Below are positions 53,408 through 64,000 of a DNA stretch of 64,000 nt, piece after piece. Below the pieces are notes generated by a model, which had not been told where the DNA came from, did not search any database, and saw nothing but the letters and a program-made list of their open reading frames with translations. The position numbers and the translations under genes are program-made. The stretch is from contig MU260070.1 of assembly GCA_020310875.1 (NCBI GenBank), positions 17,501 through 81,500 on the forward strand, read 5' to 3'. This stretch comes from Ceratopteris richardii (Eukaryota > Streptophyta > Polypodiopsida > Polypodiales > Pteridaceae). Positions within the stretch are counted from its first letter, which is position 1. Each line of letters starts with the position of its first letter.

Positions 53408-53860
53408 TGAAGTATCTTCAATAGATAATTTTGTCTTGACCTTCATAGGTATAGAAATCTCCTTGCAATCCTCCTTGTCGAATGCCTTCAATATCTGTCT
53501 TGCATACAACTTCAAGGTCTAAGCAATAATGCATTGAGCCCAAGTCTATGTAGATGACCTTGCATCATCATTTCTTGCAATCACAAGGTCATCTACACAG
53601 ATAACAAGCACAATTGTCTTCCCTCCTTTCTTTAGAACATACAACTTAGCATCAAAAGCACATCTTTTGAAATCTAGATCCAAGATATACATATCCATCC
53701 ATTGGTACCATGCTCTAGGGGCCTGTTTAAGCCCATATAATGCCTTCTTCAGCTTGCATACCTTGTTCTCTGAATGGGGAGCCTCAAACCTTGGTGGTCA
53801 AGATACATGTATTTCCTCCTTGAGGTCTCCATTCAAGAACTCTGATTTGACATCCATGTG
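53408..53860 (-). pseudogene. Copia-A (minus) RT
   Basis: The minus strand from 53,860 reads the RT blocks AFFNG-type, [17 protein letters not shown] and VICVDDLVI (YVDD changed to CVDD) with stops. The segment nearest 53,546 has a 12-bp inverted word GTAGATGACCTT/AAGGTCATCTAC, which marks another rearrangement join. Confidence 0.75.
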
Positions 53861-54620
53861 ATAGACTGGCCATCACTTATGTGGAGCCACAACTAGTACT
53901 ACTTGGATAGTAGTCATCCTTGCAGTCGGGGAAAGTGATTCACAAAAGGCAATGCCTTTAACTTGTGAGTAGCCCTGTGCAACAAGTTTTGCTTTGTACT
54001 TTTCTAGGGTACCATCAGCCTTGTACTTTAGCTTCTAGACCCAGTTGGTGCCAATGTCTTTACGCTTAGGGGGTCAATCCACTAGCTCCCAAGTTCCATT
54101 CTTCATGATATTGTTGTATTCTGTTTGCATGTCAACCCTCCAATTCGGATCGTGTTTGGTTTCTTTGCTTGTTCTTGAATGAGCTCAACCATCAAGGTTG
54201 AGTTTACAATATGGGCGCTAGCTCGTCGCTGTTCCTCTATTCTCTGTGATCGCCTCAGTCCATTTGCAACCTGTTCTAGTGGCTATGGGATGGGGTTTGC
54301 TGAGTCATAGAGCTGCCTCACCCAACATGGCAATGGATTTTTCGCTTGGGTGATAATAGCTTGGTGACTTTCAAACTCATCATCTGAAGATGATGCTTCC
54401 TTCTCTTATGTAGAAGGGATAGCGCTTGGGCAAGGTTCATAGTGGGTTTCCCCTTCGCCTGATGATAAAGTGGAAACTCTCTTTTCCTCCTCCACTGCAT
54501 GTGACTGCTCCTTAAACACCACATCACAATTTGCCATGTTCTTCTTAGCCTTAGGGTCAAAAAGCTTATAAGCCTTCTTGTCTTCACTATACTCTAAGAA
54601 GATAAATTCAATACTTTCTA
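53861..54620 (-). pseudogene. Copia-A (minus) RT N-terminus and integrase-RT linker
   Basis: The minus-strand equivalent of 22,700-23,400 in the plus copy, including FVNHFP-, LVDXPPKRKD- and HQAKGKPTMNLAQ-type segments in shifting frames with stops. It contains the linker rich in Glu and Ser seen in the plus copy. Confidence 0.7.
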
Positions 54621-55010
54621 TTTGAAGCTAGTTTTTATCCCTATTTGGAACATGTACATAACATTCACTTCCAAATGCTTTGAAATGCGAAACATATGGA
54701 TTTTTACTAGTGTAGGCTTGTGGATTCTTTTCATCAAGTGCCTTGGTGTAGCTTCGATTCAAGATGTACATAGTAGTATTCACATCCTCTACCCAAAATT
54801 GATTATGCAAACCCTTTCCCTTCAATATGCACCTTGCCATCTCCATGATGGTTCAATTATGAAGTTTTGCAACACCGTTCTATTGATGGCTATGCACCAT
54901 TGTGAGTTGATTCTTGATTCCTTTACTCTTGCAAAAATCTTCAAACTCTATTGATGTGAACTCACCACTGTTGTCTAGCATGAATTTCTTCATACCTTCC
55001 CCCTCTGTAG
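54621..55010 (-). pseudogene. Copia-A (minus) integrase, core mostly deleted
   Basis: From 54,846: MEMARCILKGKGLHNQFWVE, TTMYILNRSYTKALDEKNPQ and FGSECYVHVPNRDKN. Before it, FMLDNSGEFTSIEFEDFCKS and KGIKNQLTMVHSHQ carry the second Asp as LDNSGEF. The first half of integrase is missing: the frame passes from the protease directly to this segment at GEGMKKFMLDN. Confidence 0.85.
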
Positions 55011-55290
55011 GGTATCTTGCATTCTTACCTATCTTTGCTATGATGGGTTCCTTTAGAGGTCGTAAGGAACTATGAAGGCCTTTTCTGCTCATCATGTGAC
55101 AAGAGGCACCATTATCCAACACCCATGAGTCATCTATTCCTGAATCTTCAACTAATGACCATACCTCCTCTATCATAACAAATAAGTAAAGCTCTATTTT
55201 TGTAGTGTTGGCACGTTCCTTGCCCTTGTCACCTTTTGTAGAGCCATTCTTCTCTTCTGCCTTCTTGATGCGGGAGTCTGACATTTTGTG
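55011..55290 (-). pseudogene. Copia-A (minus) protease fused to integrase
   Basis: DDSWVLDNGASCHMMSRKGL shows the protease motif as DNGA where the plus copy has DSGA. It continues LRPLKEPIIAKIGKNARYPT, then a deletion joins it in frame to the integrase D-segment. About 0.6 kb present in the plus copy is absent. Confidence 0.85.
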
Positions 55291-56160
55291 GCCTTTCTTC
55301 TTGCAGTGGAAACCCTCTCCTTTGAACGTCTTTTTGTCGTTCTTTTGTTTGTCTCTATCTTTTGAAGAGTCAACTTTGCACCCTTTGGTATTTATTGTGA
55401 ATGAAGCATCTCCTTTGCTGTTGCCACTCCTTGCCTTGAGCCGAAGCTCTTTGATGAGTAAGCACTAAATTCTTCAAAATTTAGTGGTTGAGGTATGATT
55501 TGAGTATTAAGAGCGGTTAACAAACCATCAAACTTTGGTGGATAGATATGAAGGCAATGTTGAGCTAGCTCCTCACTTGAATTTTGGACATCTACTCCTA
55601 TAATTTGATCTCGTCGATTCTTTATGCGAGTGATAAACAGCTCTGCAATCTTCCCATTAGGAAATCTTTCTATTGCTAGCTGACTCTCCAAGTTCTGAAT
55701 GTGTGTCTGATTACGAGTTTCATATTGATTTCTCAATATATTCCATGCTTCACATGCCTTGGTATTATGCTGAATGAGAGTCAGAACAATAGTACTTGTA
55801 ACCAGAGCACAGAGTCCACCTGCGTTTCTATGTTTCCAAGCACATGGAAGATGAGCATCAGGAGGAATCATTTGGCCAAGATTATTCAGATCAGGTGTTT
55901 CTTGGAACTCATGATCAGTCCCAAGAACAATCTGCAAAAGCTCATATGGATCAAGGATAGAAGTTATTTTAAACTTTCAAAGGGTCTAGTTGGTACCATC
56001 AAGTTTACCTTCCATGAAGGCTTGTGGTCGTATCTGCAATGTTGGGATGAACGACATCATTACTGCTCTTGCCTATGCTCCACCTACTTCGGTTGACAAG
56101 CCACCTTGATTCCCATTTGTAGATGCTGATGCATTAGTTGACATCTTCTCTCTTTCATAA
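55291..56160 (-). pseudogene. Copia-A (minus) gag
   Basis: A 181-codon frame (55,937-55,392) reads VLGTDHEFQETPDLNNLGQM, VLTLIQHNTKACEAWNILRN and IQNLESQLAIERFPNGKIAE, collinear with the plus copy. The zinc knuckle near 55,290-55,330 is in another frame, and the start near 56,130 (MSTNASAS) lies before stops. Confidence 0.88.
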
Positions 56161-56227
56161 TTGGAACCTTTACAACCTCTGTGTTTTTGCTTCTCCACCA
56201 CTCAAAGCCCCCTGAGATCTGGTACCA

Positions 56228-56556
56228 TGTAAGAAAATAACAACACATCAAAATATGCTAGTAGACAAAGTTGAGAGAAAAAGGAAGACAAAGATAGAAG
56301 CAGAGTGAGAGATAGAGAACTCAATTCTCAAATTGCCAAGCATAATGCAGCAACAGAGATGGTGCTATCCATCCTTGTGCTCCGAATATGGAGCTTAGAT
56401 GGCAATCTAGACAAACTCTATATGAAGGGCTTACTAGTGTGTAATGCTATGTAAAACTCAAGTTGGGCCATGCTTATTTAGATTTTAGAAGGGGAGTCAG
56501 TATAGATAAATGTAGTGGGGAGATACAAAATAGCCCACAAAATATACAGTTTGAAA
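56228..56556 (-). repeat. 5' LTR of Copia-A (minus copy)
   Basis: It matches the LTR at 24,472-24,800 in reverse complement, from near 56,556 to TTATTTTCTTACA at 56,228. The adjoining primer site is damaged (AGATCTGGTACCA on the plus strand). Confidence 0.85.
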
Positions 56557-56950
56557 ATATCTCCACAACCATAACTCCTACCGTCTTAGTCCTACGGGTT
56601 GAGGGGAAAGGCCCCCTGGACCCTGTAGAAGGGGGGAAAGCCCCCCTTTGCGCTCCCACCCATTAAGGCTTTATGGGGAAACCACACAATACCAAAAGGC
56701 CTTTATTTTTTTCTTGAATGGCAACCCAATGGCCCAGAAGTTTATGCCCTAGCTAACCTAATGGCTAGGCTCACAAAGATAATCTATTACCATCAAGGTC
56801 ACACATACCTCATCTAACTTGGAAGTTAGGGTTCCACAAATGTTTGGGTTCTCATAATGGATTCTCTTCATAATGGTGGCCTTACAACTTAGAGCACCAT
56901 GGATCGTTTGTGGTCACTCAAGGGTGGAGTATTGAGCATATATAACATTC
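56557..56950 (-). repeat. Extra Copia-A 3' UTR segment upstream of the 5' LTR
   Basis: It parallels 50,403-50,790, the UTR that normally lies just inside the 3' LTR (shared words GGCAACCCAATGGCC, ACTTGGAAGTTAGGGTTCC and GGGTGGAGTATTGAG). Here it lies outside the 5' LTR, so a second, truncated element shares this LTR: LTR-internal-LTR-internal. Confidence 0.8.
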
Positions 56951-58200
56951 TCAACCTCATATTGAACAACAATCTTGTTAGATCATCTAGTAATAGTCAT
57001 GCACACACCATCATTCCATGTATCTCATTAGTAGTCACATCTTCCCTTTGTCAGAACAATAACAATCCTATTAATAAAGGGAAGTCATCTATGATGTATA
57101 ATAATGCTTCCAATATAACCATGTCTAGAAATAAAATCTTCCAATGAAAACTTACAAACAATACTTGCTGTTTTGGTCCGTACAACCCTAATTCTTTCAA
57201 CTGCATTTGATAAATGCTCACAATAAAGAACAATATAACATATATCCATAATCGTATCATTGTAATATTAAATTCAACAACCCATTTGTAATAAAGTGAA
57301 AGAGGATAATTAGGATGCAAACCATCACAATAAAGAACTATGGAGAATTGTCAGCAAGTTGGACATGTCTCCCTGCTTTTACATAGCACTCTTTGTGGTG
57401 AATTTTTTTGTTAGTTTGCTTCCATAAATGGCATTGATGCAAGAAAAAATCAAAGATTCCTTGTGGATTCTCTTGAACTCTTGATCTCTCCACCCATCCT
57501 ATATGTGAATGTTTTTCAAATACTTTCCAATAGATAAGAAATCAATATCATAGGCCTCTTTTAAAAAAGCTTCAAGAAGATAAGAACCATAGGTTTTTTC
57601 AACTTATATATGAGAAGAAAAGTAGAATTTCATTCCAAAACATCATTTTTGTGAAAGCACAAGAACATCATCATCAAACTTTTCATATGACGATATATTA
57701 GCAACAATATTATTTCTTCCTAAAATATATTAAGTTTTTGAATTCATATATTTCATGAAAGGAACCCAATGAAGCATAAAAATATCCATAGTAGAATAAC
57801 TTAAAATCATCCTAAGTAATGAAAAAGAATCTGTTTATGTGAGTGCATCACCAAATTATGCCCTCTGACTAGACTGGATAATATTTCTAGGATATACTTT
57901 TGATTATAGGATTACTCACATAGGGGGAATAACACAAGAATATATGTTGGTGGATTCTTTAGTTGAAGGGCTTGAGTATTTGTAGGAGAAGAGTAAATGA
58001 GAAGAAGAAAGAAGAATTGTGTTAGAAGTGTGTGTGACTTGATTAAAATAGGCTTGCCTTTGTGCACCCCTTGCACTCAAGCCTCCAATAAGGTTGAAGT
58101 CCTAATCACTTCTATTGTTGACCTGCAACACCTCCTTGATGCTGCTATAGTCACACCTTGGTTGCTTTCTACCACTAATGACCTTTGTCGACACACACAA
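56951..58200. other. Unassigned stretch between Copia-A and Copia-D
   Basis: AT-rich, no supported gene. An 89-codon minus-strand frame near 57,051-57,320 is hydrophobic but unlike any family I recognise and has no neighbours to support it. Confidence 0.4.
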
Positions 58201-59408
58201 TGTTGAGGTTATGTAATGTCAGGGCAAAAGCTTGTTCACTAACAAGACTGCGGAAAATTGCCATGCCTCAACTAGAACTAAGCTAAAGTGATGTTAGAAA
58301 ACCTCTATAATCATCAATAGCTTAGTAAGCTTCCTGAAACTGAAAAACTTCACAGCTGTGTTTAGTGAACTACAAATATTCACTTTACAGGAAACTTCGC
58401 CTTTCCTTCAGACTTCAATTCTGATCTGATTTACTTCAATCTTCACAATTATTTGTTTGCTTACTGTTAGATATTTTTTCACCACTTGAATGAGTCAAAA
58501 CCATGTTTGAAAACTCACTGAAATATCACCAGAACTTCACTGGACTGTTACCGTAATTGCACCGGAATGTTACCGGAATCTTACCGGAATCAACTGCAAT
58601 TCTGTTTGTAATTACTTCAAATGATTGTAGATGAAGTAAGGAAGTAATACCTGAGATTCCTTCAGTGAATAAACACTATCTGAAGTTTAAGAAAAAACTT
58701 CACGAGTTCTAGATGCCTTTACTTTCAGACACAGTACTGTGTGTACTTGTCCAGTTTCACAAAAGTCTTTTGATCAACTTATAGTTGAGACTACTAGCTT
58801 CAAGATGAGCTATCTCTCATGAAAAACTTTACACTATGTTGCGAGATCTAACTTGTAGATGTACCGGGAAACATTTACTGAGAAAAATTGTAACTGTTAA
58901 CTAACTTTCACAGTAACATGAAATCACTCAGATTTCTTCACATATGAAGAATGCGCTCAAACTTCCACATGAACATGTGTTTTCTATTAGAGAAGATGTG
59001 TACAAAAATAGCTTGGCCTCACTTTGCTCATAGCTATGGAAAACTCTCCTACTCTGAGTAGTTATTCCTTACCATCTCTCTCAGATGAATACCCGACAGT
59101 TCAGGTTCTATTATTCATCTCTACATACACAATCTCTAGCGTCTTCTATATTACTGTCCTCAATTTCTATATGCACTATTCTTTTCCGGTTCTATACGCT
59201 CTCACTTATCTTTTTTCTTCTTCCTCTCTCTCATATATATACATTTTGTTCCGAGATTCAAAACTCGTATTTCTGGAAGTTTCTATGAACTATATTACAG
59301 TCATGAATTTGTCCCTTCACTAAGGTTTGATTTTCTGAATGTTTTGTTTCTGCTTCTCTTTGTCTTTATGTCTCTCTGTATGCCAAATTTGTGAGTGATT
59401 CTTCAACA
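58201..59408 (-). repeat. 3' LTR of Copia-D (about 1,208 bp)
   Basis: It starts TGTTGAGGTTATG (plus view) at 58,201 and ends GATTCTTCAACA at 59,408, with TG/CA-type inverted ends. CTCATATATATACATTTTG (59,229-59,247) is a TATA-like stretch when read on either strand. Confidence 0.92.
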
Positions 59409-59422
59409 GCTCCCCCTCAATC
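59409..59422 (-). other. Polypurine tract of Copia-D
   Basis: The minus strand reads GATTGAGGGGGAGC just before the LTR start, priming plus-strand synthesis. Confidence 0.9.
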
Positions 59423-59445
59423 ACTAATTTTCATTCTCTGATATT

Positions 59446-59890
59446 TCATATGTTCTTCTTTTCTTTTATACCTTCCATTTCTTTGAATGTGCTTGTCTTT
59501 ACTCCATCTAAGCTCTTTGTCAGAATATCTGCTATCTGATCTTTTGTAGATGTGTATACTATTTCAATCTCTTTCTCCATTACCTTTTCCCTTAGGAAAT
59601 GATATTGAATCTCTATGTGTTTTGTTCTTGCATGAAATACTAGATTTGCTGCAAGATACAACGAACTCATATTATCTCCATGTATGATAGGTATACCTTG
59701 ATCAATACCCATGCTTTTGAACAAGGTCTGCATCCATATCACTTCTTTAGCCGCTTCCACAAGTCCTTTATATTTTGCTTCAATTGATGATAAAGCCATT
59801 GTGTGTTGCTTCTTTGAACACTAGCTTACAAGCTTATCTCCTAGGTATATCATATACCCATGTGTTGACCTTCTATCATCTTGACTTCCT
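59446..59890 (-). pseudogene. Copia-D RNase H
   Basis: MALSSIEAKYKGLVEAAKEV (Glu in the usual EAEY now EAKY), then HGDNMSSLYLAANLVFHART and KHIEIQYHFLREKVMEKEIE. Two stops upstream (near 59,890 and 59,823) replace Trp of DSDWAG and of LVSW, both TGG to TAG changes. Confidence 0.92.
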
Positions 59891-59892
59891 GC

Positions 59893-61611
59893 CTAATCTG
59901 AGTCACTGTATGCTCTCAGCTTTATATTTGACGTAAAAGGATAATATAATCCTTCTTTTATAGTTCTTTTGATATATCTAAGAACTCTTTGTCCTGCAAC
60001 CCAATGTTGATCCTTCGGACAATGCATAAACTGTGAGAGAACTCCCACTGCATAACTAAGATCCGGTCTTGTTAGTGTAGCATAAATTAAGCTTCCCACT
60101 AACGACTGATACTTCCTCATATCTTTAAACTCTGCATCACCATATTTGCTGAGTTTATGATTTACTTCAAGCGGTGTTGAAGCTTCTCTGCAATTCTCCA
60201 TGTTAAAATTCTTCAGTAAGTTTAGGAGATACCTTTCTTGTGAAACATATACGCCATGATCTGTATATGTAACTTCCATTCCAAGAAAGTATGATAACTT
60301 TCCTAGATCATTGATCTTGAACTCTTTTTCAAGTAATCTTTTTACCTCCTTGATTCCTTCATCTGAGGTTCCTGTGACGATTATGTCATCTACATAAATA
60401 CAAATGTAGATCATACCTTCATCTGTTCTCTTAATGAGTAGACTTGCATCAACCTTTGAGCTTTGGTATCCAAGGTCATTGAGATACTTCACAAGTCTGT
60501 AATTCCAAGCTCTTAGAGCTTGCTTCAATCCATAGAGAGCTCTTCTTAATCTGCAAACATGATATGGGTAACTAGAACTTACAAACCCTTTAGGTTGTTC
60601 CATGTAAACTTCATCCGATATATATCCATTTAAAAATGCATTCTTTATATCCAGCTGACTTAGCTTCCATCCTTTTGATGCTACTATAGCAATCAATGTC
60701 CTTATGGTTGACATCTTTGCCACCGGACTAAACGTCTCATCATAATCTATGCCATGTGTCTGAGCATAGCCTTTGACCACCAGTCTAGCTTTGTATCTGG
60801 CTATCCTTCCATCTGCAAGTTTCTTAACTTTGTAAACCCATTTATTTCCAATCACTTTCTTACCATTTGGTTTTGGAACAAGTTCCCAAGTCTTGTTCTC
60901 TTCAAGAGCATTGAACTCCTCCTTCACTGCTTCTTCCCATTGTTTCTTACCTTTTGCTTCACTGTAATTCTGAGGTTCTTCTTCCTTCACTAAGTAAGCA
61001 TAGTTTTTCTGAGTCAAATAAGAAGTGTCATAGGAATACCTTGTTAGTTGTTTCCTTACTCTGTTTGATCTTCTTAGCTTATATTCTTCATGTGTATCTG
61101 AATACACATCTTCATCAAATCTTAGTCCATCTTCGTTTCTCATACCTGATCCGATCCTGGACGTACTTGCCTGCATATGATCTTCATCTTCATTCACCTG
61201 CATATGTGATTTTCCTTTTTTAATTGTTCTCATCTCTTCTTCACGTGTTTCAACACTATGCTCTTTATCTGTATACCAACTCTTTCCTTCATCAAATGTC
61301 ACATCTCTGGAAGCAATAAATTGCTTGGTTAGAGGACTCCATAACCTATAACCCATCTGCTTTTCATCATATCCGATGAACACATATTTTTCAGCTTTTG
61401 GTTCAAGCTTATGTCTTAGTTGTGATGGTACATAAGCATAAGCAACTGATCCAAACACTTTACAATGATCAAGTGTTGGTTTCTTACCCCACCAAGCTTC
61501 ATAAGGGGTCATCCCATTTAAAGCTGTACATGGTAATCTATTTACCAGATATGTTGCTGTATTTACAGCCTCAGCCCAAAGATAATTTGGACAATTCTTC
61601 TCCTTTAGCAT
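59893..61611 (-). pseudogene. Copia-D integrase C-terminus and RT, 572 open codons
   Basis: LWAEAVNTATYLVNRLPC and FGSVAYAYVPSQLRHKLEPK, a linker rich in Glu/Asp, then NKWVYKVKKLADGRIARYKA, SQLDIKNAFLNGYISDEVYM, VCRLRRALYGLKQALRAWN and ICIYVDDIIVTGTSD (YVDD intact). RT thus looks intact. The frame ends in AYSDSD at the stop that replaces the Trp of RNase H. Confidence 0.95.
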
Positions 61612-62063
61612 TGCTCTTGCAAACTCAATTAGAGTTTAGTTTCTTCTTTCTGCTACTCCATTTTGTTGCGGTATATACCTGCAAGTTATTTCTCTTTTGA
61701 TACCTGCATTCCACAGATAATCATTGAACTCTCGAGAAAAATATTCTCCTCCTCCATCAGACCTTAGTCTTTTGAGTTTCTATCTTGTAACTCTTTCAAC
61801 ATATGCATGAAAATGCCTGAAAGCTTCAAATACTTCTGACTTCTTTTTCAAAACGTAAAGAGTTATCCATCTTGTTGCATCATCAATAAAAAAACATAAT
61901 ACCTTGAGCCACTGATAGATCCTTCTTTTGTCAGTCCCCATACATCTGTATGTATAAGTTCTAACACATCATCGTGTTTGTACCCTTTCTTCTGAAATGG
62001 TAACCTGTGGGCTTTTCCCATCTGGCAGGCTTCACACTTGTGAATCATATGTTGATTCTTCAT
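61612..62063 (-). pseudogene. Copia-D integrase finger and core
   Basis: MIHKCEACQMGKAHRLPFQK (finger end), LELIHTDVWGLTKEG (first Asp), then a frameshift near 61,900. LKRLRSDGGGEYFSREFNDY (second Asp) and YIPQQNGVAERRN (Glu) follow in another frame with stops at the R*KLK and N*TLI positions. Confidence 0.92.
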
Positions 62064-63613
62064 GGTAATCCTCTCACCGATTGTTTCTCCACCATAGTTT
62101 TGATTCCTGTTTCATTAAAATGTCCTAACCTCTTATGCCAGAGGTCTAACTCTGTGAATACCTCATCACTATGTGTGATCAAGGCTTGACCAACATTCCC
62201 TTGTACTTTAAGAGTAAAAAGTCTACCTTCCTTTTTACCATGGACAATTTGATTGTATCCATTCTCTAGATCTTCAACAAATACTCCTTCATTTGTAAAC
62301 CTGACTTGAAAACCTTTTTCTACTATCTGTCCCACACTAATCAGATTCTTCGGGATTGTTGGAACATACAAAACATTTGTTAGTAGGTCAGCTCCATTCT
62401 TACACTTTACTTTTCCAATTGACCTTACATTATGTTTTGTGTTATCACTTGTTTCTACTGTATGATTTGAAATACCTCCTTCAAGTTCTGATAACAATTC
62501 TATATTTCTTGACAAATGATTTGAACAACCAGAGTCAATATAGAATACCTTGAGGTCTTCATTCTCTGATATATTTATTGAGTTCATCATCAACGTTGTA
62601 TGACTGTCATTCTGCGTATCATTCGCATAGTTGTAGTAGGTAGTGTTGTGAGACTGATTCTGTCCCCAACTTCTTGCTCCACCTCTACCATATCCACCTC
62701 TTTGGCTTTGTCTACCTCTTTGATATCTTCTGCTTTTGCCTCTACTGTTATTGTTCTGATTCTGACGTGATCCTTGAGAATTATGCCAGCAATCATGAGC
62801 CAAATGATTGCTTAATCCATAGATCCAACAAGTCTTCTTGTTGTTAGTCTGATTACCTCTTCCTTTACCTCTACTTTTACTTCTGGCATTACCTCTTCCT
62901 CTTGCATAATTTGCTTGAGTAGTCATCTCTTCTTCATCTTTTTCTTTACCTTTATCACCTTTCTTCTTATTATTTGCATACATAGCCGAACTATGTCCTT
63001 TATCTCCATCTGTCTTCAAATCTTGCTCAAATGTTAGCATTAGTCCAAGCAACTGATTTAAATCTGGTACAAAATGACTTGAAGAAAGTTCAGTTGAGAG
63101 TACGAAAGGTTTCCACCTTTCATCTCCTCTCAGTCCTGCAATCACTTGTGCTATCAGCGTGTGATCTTCGATATCTTCATCAATAGATCCAAGACTATCC
63201 GCCAAGTCTTTCATCTTAGTGACATAATCACTAATGGTTTGACTTTGCTTTTTCTTGAACGTTGTAAACTCTGACCATAAGCTAGCCCTCCTAGCTTTCG
63301 TCGTATTTTGGAAATGATCTTCCAATGCACTCCATATGTCTTCCGCTTTCTCCAAACCTCTAATGTGCGGTAGTAGATGATCTGTAATGGTATTGTAGAT
63401 ATAAGCTCTTTCTGTTGCATCTTTCTTCTGCCACAGCTTCAAGGCTTCTAACTCTTCTTTCTTTGGTTGACTGTCATCTTCGAAAGTCGGCTTCTTTTCT
63501 TCTCCTGTCACATATATCATTAAGTCCTTACTCATAAGTAAGGCTTCCATGCGCATTACCCATGCGGAATAATTATCTCTGTCCAATTTGTCAATAGAGA
63601 TATGATTTGCCAT
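62060..63613 (-). pseudogene. Copia-D gag and protease, 517 open codons
   Basis: It begins MANHISIDKLDRDNYSAWVM, with gag core WSALEDHFQNTTKARRASLW and ISDYVTKMKDLADSLGSID, an Arg/Gly/Gln-rich basic tail, and a zinc knuckle CWIYGLSNHLAHDC whose second Cys is Tyr. The protease FYIDSGCSNHLSRNIELLSE follows with an intact DSG, then LYVPTIPKNLISVGQIVEKG and ELDLWHKRLGHFNETGIK. It stops at 62,060 by a frameshift just before the integrase finger. Start ATG at 63,613 chosen by match to other gag starts. Confidence 0.95.
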
Positions 63614-63831
63614 AATCTTCTTGTTTCTGTTAATACTGGTGAGTTTAATGTTAAAAGGTTTTACCTTTTACAAACCTTTACCTTTGAGAGTGACTTCAGA
63701 ACGCTTCTTTGATTCTGTTTGCTATTGATCATCTCAACTTTCACCTTTCTTGTGAAAGTTCTTCGAATTTTCTTGTATCTTTACTTCCGTTTCTACTTCT
63801 GAGAAACCTTTTCTACTCTTCAGAACCTTTT

Positions 63832-63843
63832 GCTCTGATACCA
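63832..63843 (-). other. Primer binding site of Copia-D
   Basis: The plus view GCTCTGATACCA is the reverse complement of TGGTATCAGAGC, a few bases inside the 5' LTR. Confidence 0.92.
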
Positions 63844-63846
63844 CTT

Positions 63847-64000
63847 GTTGAGGTTATGTAATGTCGGAGCAAAAGCTTGTTCACTAACAAGACTGCGGAA
63901 AATTTCCACGCCTCAACTAGAACTAAGCTAAAGTGATGTTAGAACACCTCTATAATCATCAATAGCTTAGTAAACTTCCTGAAACTGAAAAACTTCACAA
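63847..64000 (-). repeat. 5' LTR of Copia-D, partial
   Basis: It starts TGTTGAGGTTATGTAATGTC like the LTR at 58,201. By eye a handful of differences in 154 bp (for example TCGGAGC against TCAGGGC). It continues beyond the window. Confidence 0.92.

Larger units (their letters stand above)
50073..56556 (-). mobile_element. Copia-A (minus copy), internally rearranged
   Basis: The same family as 20,309-24,800, reversed. LTRs are at 56,228-56,556 (5') and 50,073-50,402 (3'). Gag, protease joined to integrase, RT and RNase H lie between on the minus strand, but the RT/RNase H/3' UTR part has been tandemly duplicated and partly inverted (50,653-53,546). It is followed at higher coordinates by extra 3' UTR sequence (56,557-56,950). 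All frames are broken. Its gag and RNase H are more complete than in the plus copy. Confidence 0.92.
58201..64000 (-). mobile_element. Copia-D, minus-strand LTR retrotransposon cut by the window end
   Basis: 3' LTR 58,201-59,408, internal region to 63,846, and the first 154 bp (plus-strand view) of the 5' LTR from 63,847. The LTR copies begin alike (TGTTGAGGTTATGTAATGTC). Gag-protease and integrase C-terminus-RT-RNase H are in long frames with a few stops and frameshifts. Protein sequence is close to Copia-C (IDSGCSNH, NLISVGQIVEKG, C.ACQ.GK.HRLPFQK). The flanking duplication cannot be tested; the left neighbour is CACAA. Confidence 0.95.

Noticed and set aside
57051-57320. Hydrophobic 89-codon minus-strand ORF
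   Set aside because: Composition follows AT-rich DNA; no family recognised and no context.

Overview
This is nuclear DNA from a vascular plant with a large, transposon-rich genome. The window holds one recognisable host gene, the alpha subunit of translation initiation factor eIF2B. The rest is mostly layered Ty1/copia, Ty3/gypsy and hAT elements, most of them broken. Evidence for a plant: initiator-tRNA-type primer binding sites (TGGTATCAGAGC), copia pol domain order (protease, integrase, RT, RNase H), plant-type hAT transposases with BED and DUF659 domains, and long AT microsatellites. A host intron near 30 kb suggests a fern, lycophyte or gymnosperm more than a compact angiosperm, but this is inference.

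Region 1 (1-15,300), upstream of the gene. A decayed plus-strand copia element (integrase 1-655, RT/RNase H 4,378-5,492, candidate LTR from 5,630) is interrupted by a minus-strand non-autonomous copia derivative (about 665-4,377) with gag, a protease-like ORF and an Asp/His-rich ORF. Then come about 3.4 tandem copies of a 1,076-bp unit (5,983-9,640) that grade into a minus-strand Ty3/gypsy wreck (9,486-12,120), a copia RNase H fragment (12,240-12,600), and three tRNA-derived SINE-like sequences (14,371-15,050). One SINE has a poly(A) tail and a 10-bp target duplication.

Region 2 (15,475-46,626), the eIF2B-alpha gene on the plus strand. Five coding exons encode 354 aa: 15,475-15,795, 45,469-45,621, 45,744-45,885, 46,029-46,270 and 46,420-46,626. 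Intron 1 is 29,673 bp; the other three are 122-149 bp. Intron 1 holds a minus-strand hAT element split by a plus-strand copia (Copia-A), a second hAT remnant, a copia with target duplication GAATT (Copia-B, 29,048-34,207), and another copia with target duplication AACGT (Copia-C, 34,584-44,769). Copia-C was itself hit by a 757-bp CATAGT-ended DNA element and a 3,043-bp gag-only gypsy element (duplication GCTTG).

Region 3 (46,627-64,000), downstream of the gene. Sparse sequence with a possible LINE relic is followed by a minus-strand Copia-A copy (50,073-56,556) whose 3' part is tandemly duplicated and folded into a 753-bp inverted repeat. After an unassigned stretch, a minus-strand copia (Copia-D) starts at 58,201 and runs off the window end.

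Only eIF2B-alpha looks like a functional host gene. No element here appears able to transpose by its own proteins, because every pol region carries stops, frameshifts or catalytic-residue changes. All alignments and counts were made by eye.
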